In this document: positions 1 through 6,741 of the stretch, in pieces
Position numbering within the stretch: the first letter of the stretch is position 1
Layout of the letters: each line of letters opens with the position of its first letter
DNA from: Treponema sp.
GTDB lineage: Bacteria; Spirochaetota; Spirochaetia; Treponematales; Breznakiellaceae
Reading direction: 5' to 3'
Assembly: GCA_031278815.1 (NCBI GenBank)
Contig: JAITJS010000003.1
Span: 1 to 34,438 of the forward strand
DNA length: 34,438 nt
Program-made: the position numbers and the translations under genes
Notes under the pieces: generated by a model
Told to the model about the DNA's origin: nothing
The model's input: the letters and a program-made list of their open reading frames with translations, nothing else
Database searches by the model: none

Positions 1-358
1 CGGGCAACACAGGCGTCCACCTGTTTCTTACGGATCGCTTCCTGCATATACCGAATATACTCAAGGGAAATAAAGGGCATATCACACGCAACAACATAGA
101 GATACTCACTCCTGCAATAGGTGAGTCCCCGGTATATCCCCGCCAAAGGGCCTGCCCCAAGCTCGTCCTGGAGAACGACTACTTGATCATGGAAAAAAGG
201 TTCATTGCTCGATACCAAGACTTCGCTAAACAGGGTGTGCAGTTTGGTTATAAGGCCGGCTATTACCGTTTCTCCGCCCAATTCCAACTTTTTTTTGTCA
301 TATCCTATTCTGGTACCTCGGCCACCCGCCAAGATCAAGGCGCTTCCCATTACCATAC
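1..358 (-). CDS. mobA: Molybdenum cofactor guanylyltransferase MobA (partial, C-terminus beyond window)
   Basis: Translating the minus strand from 358 gives an open frame to the window edge, about 119 residues. It has the MobA nucleotidyltransferase signature: LILAGGRGTRIG near the N-terminus, then KKKLELGG, later GAGPLAGIYRGL and VVACDMPF. MobA transfers GMP from GTP to molybdopterin, giving the MGD cofactor used by formate dehydrogenases of the FdhF type. The start at 358 is chosen over the in-frame ATG at 352 because GGAGTAAGG lies just upstream (AAGG 5 nt from the ATG). The gene follows hydA by 79 nt on the same strand, so it is probably the last visible gene of the formate dehydrogenase operon and supplies its bis-MGD. 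The C-terminal half is not in the window. Confidence 0.9.
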
Positions 359-397
359 ACCAGCCTTACTCCGGTCCCGCTCACCCCCCTTAAACAT

Positions 398-431
398 AAG
401 CCCCCTTCCCCAGCTACGGAGAAGGAGACTT
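398..431 (-). other. Intercistronic stem-loop between hydA and mobA
   Basis: In the minus-strand RNA, 431-418 pairs with 411-398 over 14 consecutive positions, including three G-U pairs, around the 6-nt loop GUAGCU. The G-U pairs become A-C mismatches on the other strand, so the fold is specific to the operon transcript. No U-run follows. It may be an mRNA stabiliser, processing point or attenuator that lowers mobA expression relative to hydA. The role is inferred. Confidence 0.5.
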
Positions 432-437
432 GCCGAA

Positions 438-1826
438 TCATTCGTGATGGCTCGCCGAACCGCCCTTATACTTGGTATGTAAGAGTTTGTGGGAGAGTTT
501 CCCGTTGGGTTTCTCCAAAAAGTCCTTATATATTTGGGTGATTGCCGGGTTGGCATGGGACTTCCGCAGGGGCAGCGCCTTATCATGGTCAAACGTGGCT
601 TTCCGGCGGTTTTCATAGGCCGCAGGTTTATCGGCGTCCACCAAAAGCTTAGGCTGTCCGCCGCCGCTCACACAACCTTCTGGGCAGGTCATCACTTCCA
701 CGAAGTGCAAATCCAAAGTGCCGTTCTGTAATTGCTCAATGATCGGATCGATATTCTTTAAATTGGTCAGCACCCCCACCTTTAAGGTTAGATCCCCGGC
801 CTTAATATCTGCGGTGCGGAATCCTTCAGTACTGCGAACCGGGAGAATATCCACATCGCGGTCACTCAGTTCCTTGCCGGTGATAAGGGTATATCCGGTG
901 CGTATGGCCGCTTCCATCACCCCGCCGGTAACCCCAAAGATGGTAGCGGCACCGGTATATTCCCCCAAAGGCTGGTCAAAGGGTTCATTGGGGAGTGCAG
1001 AGAAATCAATACCCATTTTTTTAATCATATACGCCAATTCCCGGGTGGTAATGACCACATCCACGTCTTTATACCCGCTATCCTTCATTTCTTCTCGGTC
1101 ACATTCAAAGGCCTTACAGGTACAGGGCATAACCGATACGGTAAATACCTTAGCCGGATCCACCCCGTTGAGTTTTGCTCCATAGGTCTTAAACACCGCA
1201 CCGGCCATTTGCTGGGGACTCTTACAGGAAGAAAGATGTTTCGTAAGCTCAGGGTAGTTATTTTCCATATATTTAACCCATCCAGGGCAGCAAGAGGTAA
1301 ACATGGGAAGGACCCCTTTTTCCGTAACCCGCTTCACTAATTCAGTCCCTTCTTCCATGATGGTTAAATCTGCGGTGAAATTGGTATCATAGACCTTATT
1401 AAACCCAAGTCGCCGTAAGGCTGCGGCCATTTTTCCCGCTGCCAAGGTACCTAGGGGCAGGCCAAAGTCTTCGGCAATACCGACCCGCACTGCCGGCGCG
1501 GCCTGGACCATGGTAAAGGTATCGGGGTTCTGCAATGCCTTGATGACCTCATCCACATGACTCACGTTATACGCGGCAAACAAAGGCTCGGTTACCGTAT
1601 CAGGCAGGTTTCGTTCTTGCCGTTTCTGGGCGTAAACCGCTACCCCATGATCGATCAGGGAAACATAAGACTTACACTTCTGTACACATTGTCCGCACAT
1701 GACGCACCGCTCAGTAACGATGGTCTGGGGTTCATGCGGATTGCCTTCAATCGCATACACCGGACATACTTTGCTACATTCCTGGCATCCGGTACAAATA
1801 TCTTTATCAATTTGAATAACCGCCAT
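438..1826 (-). CDS. hydA: [FeFe] hydrogenase catalytic subunit of HDCR-type complex (HydA2-like)
   Basis: This 462-residue protein oxidises H2 at an H-cluster. The N-terminus carries two [4Fe-4S] motifs (CTGCQECSKVC at about 11-21, CVMCGQCVQKC at about 41-51). The three H-cluster signatures are intact: TSCCPGW at 177-183, MPCTCKAFE at 233-241, and MTCPEGCVSGGG at about 379-390. This is the short, two-ferredoxin-cluster form, without the NuoG-like extensions of bifurcating hydrogenases. It sits 3 nt after a hycB gene (stop TAA, then ATC, then ATG) with a GGGAGG ribosome site. Order fdhF-hycB-hycB-hydA is that of the hydrogen-dependent CO2 reductase of Acetobacterium woodii and Thermoanaerobacter kivui, so electrons most likely pass through the HycB subunits to formate dehydrogenase. 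Cytoplasmic: no signal peptide is seen. Confidence 0.95.
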   Translation of the reverse strand: MAVIQIDKDICTGCQECSKVCPVYAIEGNPHEPQTIVTERCVMCGQCVQKCKSYVSLIDHGVAVYAQKRQERNLPDTVTEPLFAAYNVSHVDEVIKALQNPDTFTMVQAAPAVRVGIAEDFGLPLGTLAAGKMAAALRRLGFNKVYDTNFTADLTIMEEGTELVKRVTEKGVLPMFTSCCPGWVKYMENNYPELTKHLSSCKSPQQMAGAVFKTYGAKLNGVDPAKVFTVSVMPCTCKAFECDREEMKDSGYKDVDVVITTRELAYMIKKMGIDFSALPNEPFDQPLGEYTGAATIFGVTGGVMEAAIRTGYTLITGKELSDRDVDILPVRSTEGFRTADIKAGDLTLKVGVLTNLKNIDPIIEQLQNGTLDLHFVEVMTCPEGCVSGGGQPKLLVDADKPAAYENRRKATFDHDKALPLRKSHANPAITQIYKDFLEKPNGKLSHKLLHTKYKGGSASHHE

Positions 1827-1829
1827 GAT

Positions 1830-2417
1830 TTACAGCCTCCCTTGTTTTACGGTATCCGATACAACTTCCAGCGCCATAGTTGCCTTGATTCTTTTGTCGT
1901 GTACTTCCGTTGCGGTATCAACCAAACGCAATGCCTGATTAGGGCAGGTTGCCACACAGGCAGGGCCTTCTTCTCTACCAATACAGAGATCGCATTTGTG
2001 GACAAACCGAAGGACCCCCTGCTCCTGGGGCACACCGGCAGGACCAAAAATATCGGCTATCTTCCCCATGTCCGTAGCCCCCAGAATCGCAATAGCCCCA
2101 AAGGGACAGGCCATAACACAATTCTTACAACCAATGCATTTTTTCCGGTTTATTACAACGGTTCCATCTTTGCGCTCAATAGCCTCGGTTGCACAGGAGC
2201 GTAAACAGGGTGCATTTTCGCAATGATGACATTGTACCGGCATACAGCCTGGTTCCGACATGGTGAGGTACAAATTAGGAATAACCGGGGTCGTAACCGC
2301 CCCCACGGTTTTCAACTGCCCCGGCTGATGGGCGGCAAAACAGGCGACTTCACAGGCCCTACAACCGATGCATTTTTCCAAATCTGCCAACACAAAATTA
2401 GATTGCTCTCCATTCAT
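1830..2417 (-). CDS. hycB: HycB-like polyferredoxin subunit (four [4Fe-4S] motifs)
   Basis: This 195-residue electron-transfer subunit has four cysteine motifs typical of the HycB/HydN/CooF family: CIGCRACEVAC near the N-terminus, CHHCENAPCLRSC, CIGCKNCVMAC, and CDLCIGREEGPACVATC. Such subunits wire hydrogenase to formate dehydrogenase. The start is taken at the ATG at 2417, because AGAGG lies 7 nt upstream; a longer reading from a TTG at 2435 has no comparable ribosome site and would include this Shine-Dalgarno sequence as coding. Residues near 120-135, between the third and fourth motifs, form a longer insert than in the other HycB here, resembling the two unequal HycB subunits (HycB3/HycB4) of HDCR. 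Which one it corresponds to cannot be decided without alignment. Confidence 0.9.
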   Translation of the reverse strand: MNGEQSNFVLADLEKCIGCRACEVACFAAHQPGQLKTVGAVTTPVIPNLYLTMSEPGCMPVQCHHCENAPCLRSCATEAIERKDGTVVINRKKCIGCKNCVMACPFGAIAILGATDMGKIADIFGPAGVPQEQGVLRFVHKCDLCIGREEGPACVATCPNQALRLVDTATEVHDKRIKATMALEVVSDTVKQGRL

Positions 2418-2530
2418 CAAAATACCTCTTCTCAAAGGGTTATCCGGAATCTGTTACGGTTCCGGTAAAGATACCATGGGTTTCAAAGGGCTTTCCTCTC
2501 TCGCAAGCCCTCGGTCCAAGACATAGTACA

Positions 2531-2830
2531 TTACAAGGTCAGCAGCGGTAAAAAGTCCGCATTTGTTATCCGTTTTTGTGCTTCACTGGGAGCTTCCAGC
2601 ACAACTTTGTCTTTTGCATGCTGACACGCGGTGATACAAGGGGGCATACCCTTAGGGTAAGTACCTGCCGCCGCTTTATACCGCTCACAAACCCTGCATT
2701 TATGCATCTCCAACAGAAGATCCCCAAGGATATACACTACCGCATTACTCCTACAGGATACGGTACAGGGGTTTTGCATACAGCCCGTACACCGTATCAA
2801 GAGCGGTTCAAAGCTCCCTCCAGTATTCAT
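2531..2830 (-). CDS. Short degenerate HycB-like ferredoxin (possible pseudogene)
   Basis: This 99-residue ORF has one normal cluster motif (CTGCMQNPCTVSC) and one loose one (CRVC, then 16 residues, then CITAC). The central CxxCxxC motifs and the N-terminal quarter of HycB proteins are missing. Reading upstream in the same frame, a TAG at 2842-2840 interrupts what would otherwise be a continuous frame up to about 2926, where another TAG lies. The ATG at 2830 has only a weak AGGG site 7 nt away. The simplest reading is a decaying third hycB paralogue. The alternative is a small functional two-cluster protein translated from 2830. It lies between two intact hycB genes in the same direction, so transcription continues through it. 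Confidence 0.5.
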   Translation of the reverse strand: MNTGGSFEPLLIRCTGCMQNPCTVSCRSNAVVYILGDLLLEMHKCRVCERYKAAAGTYPKGMPPCITACQHAKDKVVLEAPSEAQKRITNADFLPLLTL

Positions 2831-3025
2831 TATTCTACCCTATCCATCGGTAATCTGTTCAAGAGAAGGAACAGGAGCTTCTCTGGCTTTTATACCCACG
2901 CGAAGCTCCCTACCGTATAGTACGTTTTTCTAAATCAATGGGCGTACACGCAAACCTATGAACCAATCACTTATTACTGAGATCATCCCCTAGGCCCTCC
3001 CTACCTGTTCGCCCATTTACCTCAA

Positions 3026-3541
3026 TCACCCTTGATACTGTACCGCCTTCCGGCGTTTTTCCGCTAAACTCTGGTCCATCGTCTCTTCGGTAACTAGCGC
3101 CAGGGCTTCGGTGGGACAGACCCGGATACAGGCGGGGGAATCCGCGACCCCTCGACAGAGATCGCATTTATTCGCCACCTTTTTAATCGAACCATCGGCC
3201 TGGACTTCACCGGTTTCCACGATCTCTACCGCACCAAAGGGACAGGCGATTGCACAGTTTTTACAGCCAATACATTTCTTGGTATTGATGAGCACCACGT
3301 TGTCCACAATACTAATGGCATTGGAAGTACAGGAAGTCTTACATGCCGGGTTTTCACAGTGCCGGCAATGCAGGGGCGCACTCACCCGAGCGGTCTTGAC
3401 CATAAAGAGCTTGGGGTTAAAGTTATAGCCGTCCGGGTCTATTTCAAAGATCCGCTTCCCTTCATGGGCAACGACACAGCTAATCAGACACGTTCTGCAT
3501 CCGATACACCGGAGTGGATTTGCTTTTATGAAAGAGTTCAT
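3026..3541 (-). CDS. hycB: HycB-like polyferredoxin subunit paired with FdhF
   Basis: This 171-residue protein has four cysteine motifs: CIGCRTCLISC, CRHCENPACKTSC, CIGCKNCAIAC and CDLCRGVADSPACIRVC. This is the usual layout for the small Fe-S subunit that passes electrons to FdhF. Its ATG overlaps the fdhF stop as ATGA, with AAAGGAG 7 nt upstream, so the two proteins are probably translationally coupled and made in equal amounts. That fits direct contact with the formate dehydrogenase subunit. No signal peptide, so the complex is cytoplasmic. Confidence 0.92.
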   Translation of the reverse strand: MNSFIKANPLRCIGCRTCLISCVVAHEGKRIFEIDPDGYNFNPKLFMVKTARVSAPLHCRHCENPACKTSCTSNAISIVDNVVLINTKKCIGCKNCAIACPFGAVEIVETGEVQADGSIKKVANKCDLCRGVADSPACIRVCPTEALALVTEETMDQSLAEKRRKAVQYQG

Positions 3542-5733
3542 GCTACCACTCCTTTGACAATGTGCATCCGCTTCCTGATATCCGCATACCGACGAGCCAC
3601 CTCTTCTTTAGCCCACTTCTGATCTGGGATCTTTTCTATCCGGCACGCACAGTACTTGTACTCTGGGGTGCGGCTGGTGGGGTCCAGAGATGATATGGTA
3701 AGCTCATTACAGGCTCCAATCCACCACTGATAGGTCATGTACACTGCTCCGGTTTTGACCCGTTCAGTAGGTTTGCAACGAGTATAGGCATAACCTCGTT
3801 TAGAGAGAATTTTGACAATATCCCCTTCCTTTACACCCAAGTGGGCGCAATCCTTGGGGGACATTTCCACCCAGCCCGGCTCGTCTTCCAGATTACGGAG
3901 CATACGGCAATTTCCTGACATGGTCCGTACCGAATAATGCCCCACTTCCCGTACCGTACAGAGGGTAAGGGGGAACTCGTTATTTTCTACCTCTGTGGGC
4001 GGATGATAGGGGCTGGTCTTTAATATACCCATACCATCAGGGGTAGCGAATTTGCCCCCTGCATGGAGGAACATAGTTCCCTTGTCTTCAGGCCCCTTGT
4101 CCCAGCAGGGCCACTGGACACTACCCTGGCGCTCGATCTTTTCGTAGGTAGCGCCGGTGAACTTGGGACAGAGATCGATCATTTCGTTCCAGATTTCTTC
4201 GGTGTTGTTATAATGCATGGGATACCCCATGGCAGTGGCAATAAGACAGGTGATCTCCCAGTCTGTCTTGACGTTACCCACCGGTTCCAGAATCTTGCGG
4301 ACCCGCTGGAACCCTCGGTCAGAACTGGTATACACCCCTTCGTGCTCACCCCAAGCAGTGGCAGGCAGAATGGCATCGGCATGTTCCGCGGTCTTGTTCC
4401 AGAAAATATCCTGGACCACTACGAAGTCAATCTGATCCAGGGTCTCCCGAATTTCTTCCAAATCCGGGTCCGACTGGGCAGGATCCTCACCGGTGATATA
4501 ATAGGCATGGATCCGTTTTGCCGGATCCGGTTGGTGGATCACGAATTCAGGCACCCGGGTAAGCTGAATACCCACCTTGTTGTCCAGCTTTACCCCCCAG
4601 GCTTTCTCAAACTTCGCCTGGATCACCGGATCAGTAACGCTCTGATAACCCGGGTACACATCGGGAAGGTCCCCCATGTCGCAAGTACCTTGGACGTTGT
4701 TTTGACCCCGCACCGGGCCGGTCCCGCAGGCATAGCGTCCGAAGTTACCGGTGAGCATGGCCATGCTACAGCAACATTTGACCGTTTCTACTCCCTGGGA
4801 GAATTGAGTGATGCCCATGCCCCAGAGGATCACCGAGTGTTTCGAACTTGCGTACTTCCGGGCAGTGAAACGAATATCTTGCGCGGAAAGTCCGGTTATC
4901 TGGGCTACTTTTTCAGGGGGGTAATCCTTAACGACTTCCCAAAACTCGTCAAATCCCTTGGTATGGGCTTTAACAAACTCCTTATCATACAAATCCTCGC
5001 TGATGATCACATGGGCCAAACCATTGGTGAGGGCCACGTTGGTACCCCCTTTAAGCTGGAGATGGAGGTCCGCAATCCGGGCAGTTTCGGTGATCCGAGG
5101 ATCCGCACAGATGATATAGCAACCCTTTTCCTTGGCCTTAACAATCCGGCGAGCCACAATGGGGTGGGATGCCGCTGCGTTATACCCAATGTTGAAGATA
5201 ACTTCTGCATCTTCAATTTCCGGGATAGAGAGGGACATGGCGCCCTCCCCAATGGTCTGCCGGGAGCCGGCCACCGATGCGGCATGGCAGATCCGGGCGC
5301 AATGGTCGATATTGTTGGTCCCCATAACTGCCCGGGTAAATTTTTGAGTGATGTACCCTGCTTCATTACCCGGTCCCCGAGCCGAAGCAGCCCCCAGGAA
5401 CGCATCCGGCCCCCATTTCTTCTTGATCCTCAGAAGATTATCCGCTACAAACTTGATAGCTTCGTCCCAACTTACCACTTCCAAGGGCGATTTCTTCCCT
5501 CGTTTTCGGATCATAGGTTCCCGAATACGCGTGGTAAGGATCTGAGGATCATTGAGATAATCCCAACCATACCAGCCTTTAAGACATGCCGTGCCCTCAT
5601 TGGTTCTACCCCATACCGGATGAACATCAAGGATCTTGTTTGCCGCCTTATCCACGGTAAACAAAAGCTGACACCCTGCACCACAATAGCAACAGGTCGT
5701 TTGAATCTCTTTTACCGATTCTCTGTTCGCCAT
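3538..5733 (-). CDS. fdhF: Formate dehydrogenase H-type catalytic subunit, cysteine variant
   Basis: This 731-residue molybdopterin oxidoreductase interconverts CO2 and formate. The N-terminal [4Fe-4S] site is C14, C17, C21 and C50. The active-site segment DHCARICHAAS places Cys149, codon TGC, where E. coli FdhF has selenocysteine (CARVUHG), followed by the conserved His150. The C-terminal MGD-binding domain (about 590-715) is present and length is close to E. coli FdhF (715). The start has GGAGG 6 nt upstream. FdhF heads an operon with two HycB subunits and an [FeFe] hydrogenase, the HDCR arrangement in which H2 directly reduces CO2. T. primitia is known to carry paired Cys and Sec FDH genes whose transcripts respond to selenium; no Sec paralogue is in this window. 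Transcription probably starts near 5940, from the promoter at 5947-5974. Confidence 0.96.
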   Translation of the reverse strand: MANRESVKEIQTTCCYCGAGCQLLFTVDKAANKILDVHPVWGRTNEGTACLKGWYGWDYLNDPQILTTRIREPMIRKRGKKSPLEVVSWDEAIKFVADNLLRIKKKWGPDAFLGAASARGPGNEAGYITQKFTRAVMGTNNIDHCARICHAASVAGSRQTIGEGAMSLSIPEIEDAEVIFNIGYNAAASHPIVARRIVKAKEKGCYIICADPRITETARIADLHLQLKGGTNVALTNGLAHVIISEDLYDKEFVKAHTKGFDEFWEVVKDYPPEKVAQITGLSAQDIRFTARKYASSKHSVILWGMGITQFSQGVETVKCCCSMAMLTGNFGRYACGTGPVRGQNNVQGTCDMGDLPDVYPGYQSVTDPVIQAKFEKAWGVKLDNKVGIQLTRVPEFVIHQPDPAKRIHAYYITGEDPAQSDPDLEEIRETLDQIDFVVVQDIFWNKTAEHADAILPATAWGEHEGVYTSSDRGFQRVRKILEPVGNVKTDWEITCLIATAMGYPMHYNNTEEIWNEMIDLCPKFTGATYEKIERQGSVQWPCWDKGPEDKGTMFLHAGGKFATPDGMGILKTSPYHPPTEVENNEFPLTLCTVREVGHYSVRTMSGNCRMLRNLEDEPGWVEMSPKDCAHLGVKEGDIVKILSKRGYAYTRCKPTERVKTGAVYMTYQWWIGACNELTISSLDPTSRTPEYKYCACRIEKIPDQKWAKEEVARRYADIRKRMHIVKGVVA

Positions 5734-5766
5734 GAGTACCCTCCTTCTTTTTTTGTATCACTGTAT

Positions 5767-5826
5767 AAAAAAATTACGGTACACCACCAAGCCGGCCTGC
5801 CGTGAATTAGTCCGGCCTGAAATACC
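5767..5826 (-). terminator. Candidate transcription attenuator in the fdhF leader
   Basis: In minus-strand RNA, AGGCCGG (5818-5812) pairs with CCGGCUU (5795-5789) around a 16-nt loop. An outer GGUA/UACC helix (5826-5823 with 5781-5778) extends it. Four nucleotides later comes a run of seven U (5773-5767). The element lies 33 nt before the fdhF start and inside the predicted untranslated leader, so it would act as an attenuator rather than a gene-end terminator. Its descending arm (UUGGUGG region, 5790-5782) can instead pair with the 3' arm of the upstream hairpin (UCACCAA), an antiterminator-like alternative. Confidence 0.5.
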
Positions 5827-5844
5827 TGTAATCTTACACCGATA

Positions 5845-5894
5845 CTTTGGTGAACTCCTCTCGTATCATGTATGTTTCTTGCTGCTCACCAAAG
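5845..5894 (-). promoter_or_regulatory. Upstream leader hairpin of fdhF, possible sensing element
   Basis: CUUUGGUGA (5894-5886) and UCACCAAAG (5853-5845) form a perfect 9-bp helix around a 32-nt loop in the predicted fdhF 5' untranslated region. The 3' arm can alternatively pair with the attenuator at 5782-5790, so the two structures exclude each other. No known riboswitch consensus was recognised. Confidence 0.45.
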
Positions 5895-5913
5895 CAATAC
5901 TCAAAATAATATA

Positions 5914-5952
5914 AGTATATATTGATTTCTATATACTACAAATATCAGTATA
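5914..5952. promoter_or_regulatory. Operator-like overlapping inverted repeats at the fdhF promoter
   Basis: AGTATATA (5914-5921) and TATATACT (5930-5937) form a perfect 8-n8-8 inverted repeat. TATACT (5932-5937) also pairs with AGTATA (5947-5952) as a 6-n9-6 repeat. Three half-sites therefore cover the -10 box and predicted start of fdhF transcription. The position is that of a repressor operator. The adjacent TetR-family gene is the obvious candidate binder, though this is not shown. Confidence 0.5.
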
Positions 5953-5974
5953 GCATCAAGCTAAGGGTTGTCAA
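5947..5974 (-). promoter_or_regulatory. Sigma-70 type promoter of the fdhF-hyc-hyd operon
   Basis: On the minus strand, TTGACA (5974-5969) is followed after 16 nt by TATACT (5952-5947), a near-consensus housekeeping promoter. Transcription should start near 5940, leaving a leader of about 205 nt before fdhF. Confidence 0.7.
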
Positions 5975-6007
5975 GCATTTTGTTCACTCTCTTCAGCACC
6001 CCGCGTA

Positions 6008-6019
6008 AGTACCGGTACT
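6008..6019. promoter_or_regulatory. Perfect 12-bp palindrome upstream of the fdhF promoter
   Basis: AGTACCGGTACT is self-complementary and lies about 35 bp upstream of the fdhF -35 box, between the promoter and the tetR stop codon. A weak hairpin (GCTTC/GAAGC, 6026-6042) is next to it. It may be an activator or TetR-family site. Only symmetry and position support this. Confidence 0.35.
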
Positions 6020-6078
6020 ACTTTCGCTTCTCAGTATGAAGCAGGTAAGAGAGTAGGAGTGTTATGTCGAGCGATTGG

Positions 6079-6693
6079 TCAAAGTTCTGTTAATGAGGAT
6101 TCATGCTGCATCTGCCGAATGACCAGGGCTGCGGCTTGTTTCAGCTCTTCCACGGAGGGACGCTTGAGTACGGTCAACTGGAAGATCGCGGCTTCAAGCA
6201 AGCCGTACAGGAGATCAGTGGTATTTCTCACGGTGATCGGCCTGAACACCCCCTCCTTGATGCCGTCAATTACCATAGTCGCCAGGATATGGCGCAAGCG
6301 GATGGTCCGGCGACGGACGCTGGTTTCCGGGTTGGTATCTCCCTTGGCAAGGCAGCGTAGATAATCCAGTACCACCGACAGCAGCCGGCGGTTTTCTTCC
6401 AGATGGTCCATAATCACCGCGAGCACCCGAATAAGCTTATCAACCCTATTCAAGCTGGTATCTTGGCGCACCCGGAGAATGCGGTCCTCCACTGCACCCA
6501 TGAGCTGTTTAATACTGTAATTAAAAATGTCCTTTTTGTTTCTAAAATAGAGATACAGGGTCGTTCTGGTGATCCTGCAACGATCCGCGATTTTCTGGAA
6601 CGTGGCAGCCTCAAATCCCGCATCTATAAAAACCTCCAGGGCATGTTCTAAGATTTCCCGGCGCCGCTTTTCATGGGCTATCACAATGGACAT
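6079..6693 (-). CDS. TetR/AcrR family transcriptional regulator
   Basis: This 204-residue protein has a TetR-type DNA-binding domain at about residues 10-55 (RREILEHALEVFIDAGFEAAT, then a helix-turn-helix ending TRTTLYLYFRNKKDIF). A helical, ligand-binding C-terminal domain follows. AAGGAG lies 6 nt before the ATG. The gene reads toward fdhF, with 345 bp between them that hold the fdhF promoter and several symmetric sites. Control of the formate dehydrogenase operon is plausible from position. The ligand is unknown. It follows the THUMP methyltransferase gene by 48 bp and may be cotranscribed with it. Confidence 0.92.
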   Translation of the reverse strand: MSIVIAHEKRRREILEHALEVFIDAGFEAATFQKIADRCRITRTTLYLYFRNKKDIFNYSIKQLMGAVEDRILRVRQDTSLNRVDKLIRVLAVIMDHLEENRRLLSVVLDYLRCLAKGDTNPETSVRRRTIRLRHILATMVIDGIKEGVFRPITVRNTTDLLYGLLEAAIFQLTVLKRPSVEELKQAAALVIRQMQHESSLTEL

Positions 6694-6741
6694 GGCCTGC
6701 TCCTTGGATACTCGTCTCTTGCACCCTGCGTATTCCCAGGA

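Noticed and set aside
5285-5292. Selenocysteine insertion in fdhF.
   Set aside because: The active-site codon reads TGC, not TGA, so no Sec recoding is needed.
4063-5805. A 580-codon open frame on the plus strand.
   Set aside because: It lies wholly opposite fdhF, whose motifs are complete. Its translation has no family features and arises from codon bias of the true gene.
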